From UBA4093 sp036676455 (GTDB lineage Bacteria; Cyanobacteriota; Sericytochromatia; S15B-MN24; UBA4093): a DNA stretch of 64,000 bases. The notes under the pieces are model-generated. The model made no database searches and had not been told where the DNA came from. It saw only the letters and a program-made list of their open reading frames with translations. The stretch's first letter is position 1. The number at the start of each line of letters is the position of its first letter. A program made the position numbers and the translations under genes. Where the stretch lies: the NCBI GenBank assembly GCA_036676455.1, contig JAKFCW010000117.1, positions 1 through 64,000 on the forward strand, read 5' to 3'. Positions 1-8,041 of the stretch are shown piece after piece.

Positions 1-607
1 GGGTGTCGGTCGGCACGATGAAGCTCGAGATGCCCTTGTTGCCCTTGCTCTTGTCGGTCATCGCCATGACGATGACGTAGCGGGCGTAGGGGGCGTTGGT
101 GATGAAGGTCTTGCGGCCGTTGATCACCCAGTGGTCCCCGTCGCGCACGGCGGTCGTCTGCTGGCGCGAGGCATCGGAGCCGGCCTGCGGCTCGGTCAGG
201 GCCCAGGAGCCCATGAACTCGCCGGAGGTCACGTAGGGCAGCCACTTGCTCTTCTGCTCCTCGGTGCCGAAGTAAACCAGGGGCATCGAGCCGAGCGAGA
301 TGTGCGCGGCGAAGGAAAGGCCGGTGGAGCCGCAGGCCTTGGCGATCTCCTCGACGGCGAGCACGTAGGAAAGGGTGTCCGAGCCCGCGCCGCCGTACTC
401 GGCCGGGACGGGAATGCCCATCAGGCCAAGCTCGCCGAGCTTCTTGAAGGTCTCGACGGGGAAGCGCTCGGATTCGTCGATCTCGGCGGCCTTGGGCGCC
501 ACCTCGCGCTTGACGAACTCGCGCACCATCTCCTGGAGCTGGAGCTGCTCGTCGGTCAAGCCGTATAGATTGCCCGCTGCGTAAGGGCTCTTGGTCATCG
601 TCGGCAT
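1..607 (-). CDS. Acyl-CoA dehydrogenase, N-terminal part (runs off window)
   Basis: This FAD enzyme would introduce an alpha-beta double bond into an acyl-CoA and pass electrons to electron-transfer flavoprotein. Reading down the minus strand from ATG 607, the frame stays open to base 1 (about 202 residues). It contains the family's N-terminal helical domain (EYGGAGSDTLSY) and the middle beta domain with the FAD-contact stretch WALTEPQAGSDAS and INGRKTFITNA. A GAGAGGA ribosome site sits just before ATG 607; a second ATG at 598 is less well placed. The catalytic Glu lies in the missing C-terminal part. Substrate (short, branched or aromatic acyl) cannot be told from this fragment. The acyl-CoA carboxylase beta subunit at 29.5 kb could share a branched-chain or propionate route, but the genes are far apart. 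Confidence 0.93.
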   Translation of the reverse strand, partial: MPTMTKSPYAAGNLYGLTDEQLQLQEMVREFVKREVAPKAAEIDESERFPVETFKKLGELGLMGIPVPAEYGGAGSDTLSYVLAVEEIAKACGSTGLSFAAHISLGSMPLVYFGTEEQKSKWLPYVTSGEFMGSWALTEPQAGSDASRQQTTAVRDGDHWVINGRKTFITNAPYARYVIVMAMTDKSKGNKGISSFIVPTDT

Positions 608-752
608 GGGATTCCTCTCTGAAAACGGGATGCTGTAACGATTATAGTCCTGCCCCGCCCCGCGGGCAACTTACCCCACGCGCGAGGCCTTCCTGAACCG
701 GTGGGAGAGATCGCTCCCCAGGCGCCGAAACGCGCCTGGCATGCCCTTCTTT

Positions 753-768
753 AATATTGGAATATTGG
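753..768. repeat. Tandem 8-bp repeat AATATTGG x2 in a promoter region
   Basis: Two perfect copies of AATATTGG abut in an AT-rich patch within otherwise GC-rich DNA, between the divergent acyl-CoA dehydrogenase and TorD-like genes. Each copy contains the palindrome AATATT, so it could be a regulator site. A -10-like TATACT follows at 827-832, with no good -35. The rest of the 608-892 gap holds nothing else I recognise. Confidence 0.45.
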
Positions 769-892
769 GGCCACGGCGCCGGGGATTGGGTGGGGGAGTA
801 CGGATGGCTTGCTCTCCGGCCGGGGCTATACTCGGGGTGAATCGGGAGGAGGGGCTCGGTGCCGTTCGACGCGAGACCTTGAGGAGGCCATG

Positions 893-1573
893 ATGTGCGT
901 GCACGATCCCCATCACGACCGCGTCGCCGATGCCTTGTTTCGTTCCGCGCTGTACCACGTCCTCGCGCTAGGCTACGATCGGCCGCATGCGACCATGAAG
1001 AACCGCATCCGGATCCGCTGGGGCCATCTGCTCGACGCGCCGATGCCATGGCCGGTCGGCGTGAAGTACCCCCTGGCAAGAGCCGCCGAGCACCTGCTCG
1101 CCACGTCCGCGGAGGAGCTCGAGCAGGAGTACGAGCGTCTCTTCGAGCCAGGAGCCGGCTGCTCGCTTCACGAGACCGATGACATGGATCTCGACCGCGA
1201 GGCCTGCCTTGCGGAACTTTCCGAGTATTACGAGGCCTTCGGCCTCAACGGGGCCACGCAGCTCGAGGCGTCGTCACGCCTGTCCGAGTCCCAGGACTAC
1301 GTCGGCAGGGAGCTGGACTTCATGGGGGTGCTGGCCCTCAAGGAAGCCTTCGCCCTGTCGCGCGAATGGTACGAGAACCTCGACGTCATGCTCGACGCGC
1401 AGGCCGCTTTCATGCGCCACCACCTGGGGGCATGGTTCACGCGGCGCCTCAGGGCCATGCGCGATCGCTCATCTCATCCCTTCTACCTCTACCTGGGAGA
1501 GGCGACGCTGTTTACGCTGGAGGACGCGACTGCCCGGCTCAACCTTGCCCGCGGCCGTGACTTGAGTCAGTAA
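893..1573 (+). CDS. TorD/DmsD-family molybdoenzyme chaperone
   Basis: Proteins of this family are cytoplasmic chaperones that bind the Tat signal of a molybdopterin oxidoreductase (DMSO/TMAO/nitrate reductase type) and help insert the cofactor. The 226-residue, all-helical protein shows the family landmarks: YERLFE at 80-85, the HETD cluster at 93-96, EYYEAFG at 111-117, and the signature segment ESQDYVGRELDFM near 132-144 (family pattern PDH..EL.FM). The start was chosen at ATG 893 because GAGGAGG at 881-887 is five bases upstream; the adjacent ATG at 890 is possible. No complex-type molybdoenzyme is encoded nearby, so the client must lie elsewhere; the molybdenum cofactor genes at 14.7-22.4 kb fit a molybdenum-using cell. 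The exact client is unknown. Confidence 0.8.
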   Translation: MCVHDPHHDRVADALFRSALYHVLALGYDRPHATMKNRIRIRWGHLLDAPMPWPVGVKYPLARAAEHLLATSAEELEQEYERLFEPGAGCSLHETDDMDLDREACLAELSEYYEAFGLNGATQLEASSRLSESQDYVGRELDFMGVLALKEAFALSREWYENLDVMLDAQAAFMRHHLGAWFTRRLRAMRDRSSHPFYLYLGEATLFTLEDATARLNLARGRDLSQ

Positions 1574-1618
1574 GGACTGGCTGAAAAACAGTCATATTGC
1601 AGATTTGACGGGCAGTCG

Positions 1619-1627
1619 TGTTATAAT
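1619..1627 (+). promoter_or_regulatory. Extended -10 promoter (TGTTATAAT)
   Basis: A perfect TATAAT at 1622-1627 carries the TG extension one base upstream. A weak -35 (TTGCAG, 1597-1602) is spaced 19 bases away; TTGACG at 1605-1610 is too close. It would start a transcript near 1634, giving an approximately 80-base leader for the XapX gene. Confidence 0.65.
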
Positions 1628-1716
1628 AGCGCTCGCACAGGGGCTGCACGGGATAACCGAAGCGGATTTGCCGAAACCATCGCTCCCCACCATGCCATTC
1701 GAAGGAGATTGGTTTC

Positions 1717-1899
1717 ATGCCTGAGCAAGCTGGTTTCATTTCTCAAACGTCAGTGGCCCTGGTTCTTTCGCTGTCCATCGGACTCGCGTGCCGGCTCTTG
1801 AACCTGCCGCTTCCCGCGCCTCCGACCTTCATCGGGGTGCTGATGATCGCGGGCCTCGCGCTGGGCTATTTCCTCGGCGGCTACATGCCGGGACGTTAA
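1717..1899 (+). CDS. XapX (DUF1427) domain small membrane protein
   Basis: A 60-residue protein with two hydrophobic stretches (about 11-28 and 37-55) joined by the family signature LPLPAPPTFIGVL and followed by LALGYFLGG. XapX/DUF1427 proteins are short inner-membrane proteins of unknown function, sometimes next to purine or xanthosine genes, and here the gene is followed by the purine catabolism cluster. It has its own extended -10 promoter and an excellent GAAGGAGA ribosome site, and is followed by a strong hairpin, so it is probably a single-gene unit. Function is not known. Confidence 0.8.
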   Translation: MPEQAGFISQTSVALVLSLSIGLACRLLNLPLPAPPTFIGVLMIAGLALGYFLGGYMPGR

Positions 1900-1922
1900 C
1901 CCCACCGAACGCTATTAAACCA

Positions 1923-1956
1923 GGAAGGCCGTCTCTCGCTGAGGAGACGGCCTTCC
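1923..1956. terminator. Hairpin terminator between convergent genes
   Basis: A 13-bp perfect stem (1923-1935 with 1944-1956) closes an 8-base loop. There is no long T-run on either side, so termination strength is uncertain. It lies between the XapX gene and the end of the 8-oxoguanine deaminase gene, and its left arm starts inside an AAACCAGGAA motif seen twice more in the window. Confidence 0.6.
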
Positions 1957-1975
1957 TCCATGTCTGGGTACCCGA

Positions 1976-3334
1976 TTAGCGAGCGGCCAGCTGCGTCTTC
2001 TGCACGAGCTTGCGCGCCAGGCGGTTATGCTGCCGGACGGCGTCCGCAAGCTCCAGCGTGGTCAGGCGTCCGTCCTGAACCACGGGCCGGCCGTTGACGA
2101 AGACGTGCTTGGGGCGGGTCGTCTGGCAGAGGGCAAGCGCGGCCAGGGGGTCGTGCTCGGCAGCGCCGGCGTACGCCACGTCCGTGAGGTCGTAGATGGC
2201 GAGATCGGCCCGCATGCCGGGGGCGATGCTACCGATCTCGGGCCGATTCAGAACCTCGGCGCCTCCGCGGGTCGCCAGGCGCATCGCCTGATGCGCGGAA
2301 TAGCCGACGCCGTAGCGCATGCGTCCCAGCAGCAGGGCCTGTCGCGCCTCCGCGAGCATCGACCCACCGTCGTTGCTCGACGAGCCGTCGACGGCCAGCC
2401 CCACGCGCGCTCCGGCCTCGACCAGCTCGAGCACCCGGGCGATGCCGGATCCCAGCCGCATGTTGGAGCTGGGGCAGTGGGCGATGCCCGTCCGGGTGCG
2501 GCCGAGCAGGGCGACTTCCTCGTCGTCGAAGTGGATGCCGTGGGCCAGGTAGACGTCCGGGCCAAGCCAGCCGAGCTCCTCGAGGAGCCTCAGCGGGCGC
2601 ATGCCGAAGCGCTCGAGACAGAACTGCTCTTCGTCCAGGGTCTCGGCCAGGTGAGTGTGCAGCAGCAGGCCATGCCGGCGCGCGAAGTCGCGCATCGCCG
2701 CCATCAGCTCCGGGGTCACGGAGAAGGGCGAGCACGGCATGAGGTCGATGCGCAGCATCGCACCCTCGCTCGGATCGTGATGCAATGCCACCAGGCGCTC
2801 GACGTCCGCCATGATGGCGTCGGGAGTCTGCACGACCGAGTCCGGAGGCAGGCCTCCGTCGCGTTTGCCCAGCGACATGGCGCCACGACCGGCGTGCATC
2901 CGAACTCCCACGTCCTTGGCCGCCTGGATGACCGCGTCGAGCGTGACATCGGAGCCCTCGGGGAAGACGTAGAACATGTCGCTGACGGTCGTGCAGCCGG
3001 AGAGCACGAGCTCGGACAGGCCGCAGACGGCGCTCCAGTAAACCATCTCCGCGTCGAGTCCCGCCCAGATGGGATACTGGGTGGTCAGCCACTCGAAAAG
3101 CTCGGCGTTCTGGGCCTCGGGTAGCCCGCGGGTGAGCGTCTGGTAGAGGTGGTGGTGCGTGTTCACCAACCCGGGAACGGCGATGCAGCCGCTCATGTCC
3201 ATGATCTGAGCGGGGGCGGAGGCGCTCTCGGTGACGATGCGCCCGTCCTCGATCAGCAGATCCCCCCCATGGAAAGCCGGTTCGCCCTCCTGCATCGGGG
3301 CGATCGTCAGGTTCTTCAACAGGGTGGTTGACAT
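1976..3334 (-). CDS. 8-oxoguanine deaminase (TRZ/ATZ amidohydrolase)
   Basis: The 452-residue cytoplasmic enzyme is predicted to deaminate 8-oxoguanine to urate, feeding the urate genes that follow. It has the amidohydrolase metal site: HHH after VNT near residue 60, HLAE, LAHGIHF and the Asp of AVDGSSSNDGG. The stretch HHLYQTLTRGLPEAQNAELFEWL..PIWAG is characteristic of the 8-oxoguanine deaminase branch. The start is ATG 3334 (MSTTLLKN), preceded by AGGAGG; an upstream in-frame extension lacks a ribosome site. It is divergent from the DUF6986 gene. Related chlorohydrolases and cytosine or guanine deaminases share the fold, so substrate is assigned from the motif and the purine context. Confidence 0.85.
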   Translation of the reverse strand: MSTTLLKNLTIAPMQEGEPAFHGGDLLIEDGRIVTESASAPAQIMDMSGCIAVPGLVNTHHHLYQTLTRGLPEAQNAELFEWLTTQYPIWAGLDAEMVYWSAVCGLSELVLSGCTTVSDMFYVFPEGSDVTLDAVIQAAKDVGVRMHAGRGAMSLGKRDGGLPPDSVVQTPDAIMADVERLVALHHDPSEGAMLRIDLMPCSPFSVTPELMAAMRDFARRHGLLLHTHLAETLDEEQFCLERFGMRPLRLLEELGWLGPDVYLAHGIHFDDEEVALLGRTRTGIAHCPSSNMRLGSGIARVLELVEAGARVGLAVDGSSSNDGGSMLAEARQALLLGRMRYGVGYSAHQAMRLATRGGAEVLNRPEIGSIAPGMRADLAIYDLTDVAYAGAAEHDPLAALALCQTTRPKHVFVNGRPVVQDGRLTTLELADAVRQHNRLARKLVQKTQLAAR

Positions 3335-3426
3335 GAGGCCTCCTATGATAAGCAAGGGATGGCATCCTATCTTACGCGATCCGAGGTAAGATTGGGACAT
3401 GCTTCCCCTCAGCAACAGGAGGACCC

Positions 3427-4884
3427 ATGTCGACCCAGATCCATGCCACGACGTCCTTGCCCCCATCTGCCCTGACGCCGGTTCTTTCGAAGCTCCAGGC
3501 CGCCAACACCGCCTTCGCCAGGTCGTACCCGGGAGATTCGACCTCCCGCCAGCCGGTTCACACGGTCTACGGCGGAGCCCAGATCTTCAAGGCCGATACC
3601 GCCCCGAAGATGGGCTCCCTGGCGCTTCGTTCCCTCGATGAGTACGCGAGCAACTTCGTCTCCTTCGCCAAGGCCATCGGCCTCAGGGGCTCGGAGACGC
3701 TGCCCGACACCCTGGATGAGATCGACGCGCTCGGCGTGCAGCTTGCCCAGGATGCCGAGGCCGTGCGCCGGGCGTTCCCCGCTGCGTGGCTGGCGTTCAC
3801 CGTCTTCAGCCGGGTCGTCTCCAAGCTGAGCCGCGAGGCGGTGGAGGACTTCCGGATCGACTTCGAGGACGGCTACGGCAACCGCCCCGACGTCGAGGAG
3901 GATCATCATGCCGTCCTGGCCGCCGAGGAGGTCGCCAAGGGCGTGAAGGCCGGAACGCTGCCTCCCTACATCGGCATCCGCATCAAGCCCTTCAACGAGG
4001 AGCTGCGCGCCCGTAGCGTGCGGACGCTCGACATCTTCGTGACCAAGCTGGTCGGGCTGCTGGGCCGCCTGCCCGAGAACTTCGTGGTGACCTTGCCGAA
4101 GGTGACCCTTCCCGAGCAGATCACGGCGCTCGTCGAGATCCTCGGGATCCTGGAGCGTCAGAACGGCCTGTCCGAGGGAGTGCTGAAGTTCGAGGTGATG
4201 GTCGAGACCCCGCAGGTGATCCTCAACCGGAACGGGCAGTCCACGCTGCCGCTGCTGATTTCGGCTTCGGAGGGACGCTGCGTGGGGGCTCACTTCGGCA
4301 CCTACGACTACACGGCGGGCTGCAACATCACCGCGGCGTACCAGCAGATGACGCACCCGGCCTGCGACTTCGCCCGCCACGTGATGCAGGTGGCCTTCGC
4401 CGGCTCGGGCATCATGCTCTCCGATGGCGCCACCAACGTCATGCCGGTGGCGCCTCACCGCGCCAGCGCGAGCAAGGCGTTGACCATGGAGCAGCTCCAC
4501 GAGAACCGGACCGTGGTGCACCGCGCCTGGAAGCTGCACTTCGACGACATCAACCACTCGCTCAGGCATGCCTACTACCAGGGCTGGGACCTCCATCCGG
4601 CCCAGCTGCCGACACGGTACGCGGCGGTCTACGCGTTCTTCCTGGAAGGGCTGGAGCCCGCTTCGGCCCGGCTCTCGAACTTCATCGCCAAGGCGGCGCA
4701 GGCCACCCTGGTGGGCGACGTCTTCGACGATGCGGCCACCGGTCAGGGGCTGCTCAACTTCTTCCTGCGGGGCATCAACTGCGGGGCCATCACCGAGGAG
4801 GAAGCGCTGGTGACGGGGCTGACCCTCGACGAGCTGCGCACGCGCTCGTTCGTCAAGATCCTCAACGGTCGCACCGGCAAGTAG
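3427..4884 (+). CDS. DUF6986 family CitE/HpcH-like TIM-barrel enzyme
   Basis: The 485-residue protein has the CitE/HpcH/PEP-mutase type metal-binding landmarks FRIDFEDGYG (about 138-147), KFEVMVETPQ and HFGTYDYTAGC. Databases call such proteins DUF6986 or 'phosphoenolpyruvate kinase', but to my knowledge the reaction is not established. Related barrels condense or cleave small 2-oxo acids such as glyoxylate with acetyl-CoA or pyruvate. The gene sits between 8-oxoguanine deaminase and puuD, which suggests a role in handling the two-carbon product of purine breakdown; that is inference. An AGGAGGACCC ribosome site precedes the ATG. A strong terminator follows. Confidence 0.75.
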   Translation: MSTQIHATTSLPPSALTPVLSKLQAANTAFARSYPGDSTSRQPVHTVYGGAQIFKADTAPKMGSLALRSLDEYASNFVSFAKAIGLRGSETLPDTLDEIDALGVQLAQDAEAVRRAFPAAWLAFTVFSRVVSKLSREAVEDFRIDFEDGYGNRPDVEEDHHAVLAAEEVAKGVKAGTLPPYIGIRIKPFNEELRARSVRTLDIFVTKLVGLLGRLPENFVVTLPKVTLPEQITALVEILGILERQNGLSEGVLKFEVMVETPQVILNRNGQSTLPLLISASEGRCVGAHFGTYDYTAGCNITAAYQQMTHPACDFARHVMQVAFAGSGIMLSDGATNVMPVAPHRASASKALTMEQLHENRTVVHRAWKLHFDDINHSLRHAYYQGWDLHPAQLPTRYAAVYAFFLEGLEPASARLSNFIAKAAQATLVGDVFDDAATGQGLLNFFLRGINCGAITEEEALVTGLTLDELRTRSFVKILNGRTGK

Positions 4885-4895
4885 GCCGGACGGGC

Positions 4896-4933
4896 AAAAA
4901 AAGGGGGCCGCCGGATTGGCGGCCCCCTTTTTT
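4896..4933. terminator. Bidirectional rho-independent terminator
   Basis: A 10-bp G+C stem (4903-4912 with 4918-4927) has A7 on the left and T6 on the right, so it can end transcripts from both sides. It separates the DUF6986 gene (+) from puuD (-), and its T-run overlaps the puuD stop codon. Confidence 0.9.
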
Positions 4934-6143
4934 ATTGGATTCCTGCGCCTTGCGCGATCCAGCGACCCAGGAGCGCGCGTTCTTCCGGGGTCATTCCGGT
5001 CTTGTTTCCCAGCGGCATGCTGTGGTTGAGGACGGCGCGCATCTTGATCCGCTCGGCTAGGCGGGCGATCTGATCCGGGGTGTCGAACGTGACTCCCGCG
5101 GGCGCCTGCGGGAAGCCCGGATCGCTGGGCGTCGCGGAGTGACAGGTCGTGCAGCGCTGTGCGATCACCGCGCGCGCGTCGGCGAAGGCGACGGGATCGT
5201 TCGAAACCTCCGCGAGGTGCGCAGGCGGCGCGTTGAATTGCTGCAGAGCGGGGTTCATAAGCACGATGAGCAGCGCGATCGCGACCACGAGGGTGGTGCC
5301 CAGGGCCGGCCGCCAGTTCGGGAAGACGAAGCGGATGTTCAGCCAGTGGCGAGCCGTCGCGCCCGCGACCATCACCACCCCCAGGATCAGCCAGTTGAGT
5401 TCCTGGGCGAAGGTACCCGGGAAGTGGTTGCTGACCATGATGAAGAGCAGGGGGAAGGTCATGTAGTTGTTGTGGATGGAGCGCTTCTTGGCTTGCAGGG
5501 CAAGGGCGGGATCGGGCTTCTCGCCGCGCTCGGTGGCGGCGACCAGCTGGCGCTGGGAGGGGATGATGTGGAAGAAGACGTTGCCGGCCATGAGGGTGCC
5601 GAGCAAGGCGCCGACGTGGATGTAGGCCGCCCGTCCGCTCAGGAGCTGGGTGAGCATGAAGACGATCCCCCCGGCCAGGACGAGCGAGATGGCGATCGCC
5701 GAGCGCCCCTTGCCCAGTGGCGAACGCCAGAGCAGGTCGTAGAGCAGCCAGCCGGCCGCGAGGGTGCCGAGTCCGACGGCGATCGCCATGCCCGGCGTGA
5801 TGGCCGCGACCGACGGATCGACCATGAAGGCGCCGTCTCCCAGGTAGTAGACGATGGCGAGCAGGAACATCCCGCTGATCCAGGTGCTGTACGACTGCCA
5901 CTTGAACCAGTGGAGGATCGCGGGCATCCGATCCGGCGAGAGCTGCTGCTTGACGACGTGGTAGAAGCCTCCGCTGTGGAGCATCCAGATCTCGCCATCG
6001 ACCTCCGGCTTGGCGCCGGCGGGCTTGGTCAAGTTGCGGTCGAGCCAGTTGAAGAGCATCGAGTTGCCGACCCACATGATGCCGGCGATGAGGTGCACCC
6101 ATCGCACGAGTAGGTCGAGCAACTCCCGGACGTGTGGATCCAT
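4932..6143 (-). CDS. puuD: Membrane urate hydroxylase PuuD with C-terminal cytochrome c
   Basis: PuuD oxidises urate to 5-hydroxyisourate in the inner membrane and passes electrons to its cytochrome c domain rather than making peroxide. The 403-residue protein begins with VRWVHLIAGIMWVGNSMLFNWL, has about eight membrane helices, and ends with a mono-haem domain: CTTCH at about 331-335 and a probable axial Met in HSMPLGN. The family's HW, NNYMTFP and NHFP segments are present. Start: GGAGG lies five bases before ATG 6143, while the in-frame ATG at 6155 lacks a ribosome site. It is last in the allB-alc-uraD-uraH-puuD run. Electrons could enter the terminal part of the respiratory chain. Confidence 0.93.
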   Translation of the reverse strand: MDPHVRELLDLLVRWVHLIAGIMWVGNSMLFNWLDRNLTKPAGAKPEVDGEIWMLHSGGFYHVVKQQLSPDRMPAILHWFKWQSYSTWISGMFLLAIVYYLGDGAFMVDPSVAAITPGMAIAVGLGTLAAGWLLYDLLWRSPLGKGRSAIAISLVLAGGIVFMLTQLLSGRAAYIHVGALLGTLMAGNVFFHIIPSQRQLVAATERGEKPDPALALQAKKRSIHNNYMTFPLLFIMVSNHFPGTFAQELNWLILGVVMVAGATARHWLNIRFVFPNWRPALGTTLVVAIALLIVLMNPALQQFNAPPAHLAEVSNDPVAFADARAVIAQRCTTCHSATPSDPGFPQAPAGVTFDTPDQIARLAERIKMRAVLNHSMPLGNKTGMTPEERALLGRWIAQGAGIQ

Positions 6144-6207
6144 GCGGGCCTCCATGCAAATCGGGTGGGGGAGTTGGCAGGGGCGGGCCGTGTCGATGAC
6201 CGGAGGG

Positions 6208-6555
6208 CTAGCTGCCGCGGTAGGTCGAGTATCCGTACGGGTTCAGCAGCAGCGGTACGTGGTAGTGCTGGCCCGGGTTGGCGAGCCGGAAGAGGATGGG
6301 CACGTGGGGGTAGAACCCTTCGGTCCCCATCCTCTCGAAGTAGGACTCGGTCTCGAACGTGAGCCGGTAGGTGCCTGCCGAAAGGGGAGTTCCGGCGGGT
6401 AGCAGGTCGCGGATCCGGCCGTCGACGTCGGTGTCGCCCTTGCCGAGCATGCGCCAGGTGCCGGGGGCGCTCTCGAACTCGAGGGTGACGGGGACGCCCA
6501 CGGCGGGTCGGCCCAGGGTGGTGTCGAGGACGTGGGTGGTGATGGGACTGCTCAT
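6208..6555 (-). CDS. uraH: 5-hydroxyisourate hydrolase (transthyretin-like)
   Basis: UraH hydrolyses 5-hydroxyisourate to OHCU. The 115-residue protein shows THVLDTTLGRPAVGVPV at the N-terminus, a central GR.RDLL, HVPLLLNPYGYSTYRGS at the C-terminus (the YRGS signature), and the expected catalytic His and Arg residues. Length matches bacterial family members without a signal peptide. Its ATG overlaps the uraD stop codon as ATGA, so the two are translationally coupled. Confidence 0.95.
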   Translation of the reverse strand: MSSPITTHVLDTTLGRPAVGVPVTLEFESAPGTWRMLGKGDTDVDGRIRDLLPAGTPLSAGTYRLTFETESYFERMGTEGFYPHVPILFRLANPGQHYHVPLLLNPYGYSTYRGS

Positions 6556-7058
6556 GCGTGAATCAGCTTCTCCAGTCGGATGCGGGTGATCTTGCGCTGC
6601 TCCTCGGCGGCGATGCGCAGTTCGCGATCGGGGTGGTTCTGCAGGCGGGTTCGAAGCAGGCCGAGCATCTCCTCGGCGGTCTTGCCGGTGGCGCAGACGA
6701 TGAAGAGGTGGCCGAAGGCGGCCTCGTACTTCCGGTTTCCTTCCGCCAGCGCCTGCAGGACCTCCTCGGAGGCCTGGGCGGCCCCTGATTGCTCGCCTTC
6801 CGCCCAGTGCCGGGTGGCGGCGTACTTGGCCTTCAGCGAGTCGAGGTCGCCGATTCGCGGGTGGTGGTCGAAGGCCTCCCGCCAGTCCTCAGCCGCCAGG
6901 CCGTGCCAGATGCGGTCCGCCGTCTCGTAGAGCAAGCTGTGATCCGCGTAGGGACGGGCGTTGACCATGGCGTCGGCCCAGCTTTCGGCCCCGCAGCATG
7001 TGAGGAAGGCTTCCTTGGCGGCGGAAGGGGGAAGGTGATTGAGGGCATCGAGGCTCAC
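6552..7058 (-). CDS. uraD: OHCU decarboxylase
   Basis: UraD decarboxylates 2-oxo-4-hydroxy-4-carboxy-5-ureidoimidazoline to S-allantoin. The 168-residue protein has the motifs CCGAESWADAMVNARPY, HPRIGD and NRKYEAAFGHLFIVCATGK expected of the family (catalytic His in HPRIG). I place the start at GTG 7058, which overlaps the allantoicase stop as GTGA; a GGAG lies nine bases upstream in the end of alc. The frame is open further upstream but that part reads as low-complexity antisense-type sequence inside alc. Coupled to both neighbours. Confidence 0.93.
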   Translation of the reverse strand: MSLDALNHLPPSAAKEAFLTCCGAESWADAMVNARPYADHSLLYETADRIWHGLAAEDWREAFDHHPRIGDLDSLKAKYAATRHWAEGEQSGAAQASEEVLQALAEGNRKYEAAFGHLFIVCATGKTAEEMLGLLRTRLQNHPDRELRIAAEEQRKITRIRLEKLIHA

Positions 7059-8041
7059 TGGGCGGTCTCCGGGATGCCGTGGAGGCGCAGGCGGCTGATG
7101 CCCCCGTCGGGGAAGATGTTGAGGCGCACGTGCGTGAAGGCCTTCCGGGCGACGATCTCCTCCTCGAAGACGTGGCGGGTATGGGCCGAAAGCGGCATGC
7201 GCGGCAGGATTTCCTCCCAGTGCAGGCTGCGGCTGGTGAGGAAGCTGTCGGGGGCATCCTTGGCGACGCAACCCTCGAGCGAGCAGGACTCGGGGTAGTT
7301 GCCCTTGAAGTGGTTGGTGTCCACCTCGATGCGGGTGAGCAGGCCCGGCGCGCCGAGCCGGACGATCACCCAGTCATGACCGGGGCCGCGCTTGCGCTTG
7401 GTCTCCCAGCCATCGCCCATGTTGGCCGCGCGGCCGGGCATGAGCAGGTTGTTCCGGTGGCTGAAGAACATGTCGTTGGCAAGGACGGCCAGCCCGCCAT
7501 GCTCCACAGCGGCCAGGTCGATGGGCTGCGCGACCCGGAACACCTGGGGATCGGGCTTCACCTCGCCGTAGGCCCGGAAGCGAGCGACGCCGCCGTCCGG
7601 GAAGATGTTGAGGCGTAGGTGGCTATAGCGATGGGGGTCGCTGATCGCGAAGAGGTTATGGGTTCCGCCCTGCAACTCTGAGACGGGCAGGATTTCCGTC
7701 CAGACGGTCGATTCGTCGGGGGTTCCCGAGACCCGGCAGGCCTCCACCGAGGCGTGTTCGGGGTAGTTGCCCAGGAAGAAGCTGGTGTCGATGTCGACGC
7801 CGCGGATCACGCCGGTGTGCCCCAGCTTGATGATGCACCAGTCGTGGCCGGGCTCGCGTTTCCGGCGGCTCTCCCAGCCGTCCATCCACTTGCCGTTCTC
7901 GGTGAACTTGTCGGCGATGAAGACGGGCGCAGCAGGCAGCAGGAGGTTCTCGGCGGCGGCGAAGAACTCGTCGCTGACGGCGAGGGCCTGGCCGCCCAGG
8001 CGGGCAGAGGCGAGGTCGATCAGATCGGTGAAGTCGTTCAT
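7055..8041 (-). CDS. alc: Allantoicase
   Basis: Allantoicase hydrolyses allantoate to ureidoglycolate and urea. The 328-residue protein is two tandem copies of the jelly-roll allantoicase repeat: each holds a DGWE(S/T)(R/K)RKR..GHDW block, a GNYPE block and RLNIFPDGG. Length is typical. ATG 8041 overlaps the allantoinase stop (ATGA). No ureidoglycolate lyase or urease gene is in this window, so the last step must be encoded elsewhere. Confidence 0.95.
   Translation of the reverse strand: MNDFTDLIDLASARLGGQALAVSDEFFAAAENLLLPAAPVFIADKFTENGKWMDGWESRRKREPGHDWCIIKLGHTGVIRGVDIDTSFFLGNYPEHASVEACRVSGTPDESTVWTEILPVSELQGGTHNLFAISDPHRYSHLRLNIFPDGGVARFRAYGEVKPDPQVFRVAQPIDLAAVEHGGLAVLANDMFFSHRNNLLMPGRAANMGDGWETKRKRGPGHDWVIVRLGAPGLLTRIEVDTNHFKGNYPESCSLEGCVAKDAPDSFLTSRSLHWEEILPRMPLSAHTRHVFEEEIVARKAFTHVRLNIFPDGGISRLRLHGIPETAQ

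Noticed and set aside
1605..1627. TTGACG and TATAAT as a classic -35/-10 pair
   Set aside because: They are only 11 bases apart; the extended -10 alone is the better reading.
3409..6159. A 916-codon open frame on the minus strand running through the DUF6986 gene and puuD
   Set aside because: It is antisense to DUF6986 and out of frame in puuD; its product is Arg/Gly/Ala/His low complexity typical of antisense reading of GC-rich genes, and it crosses a strong terminator.
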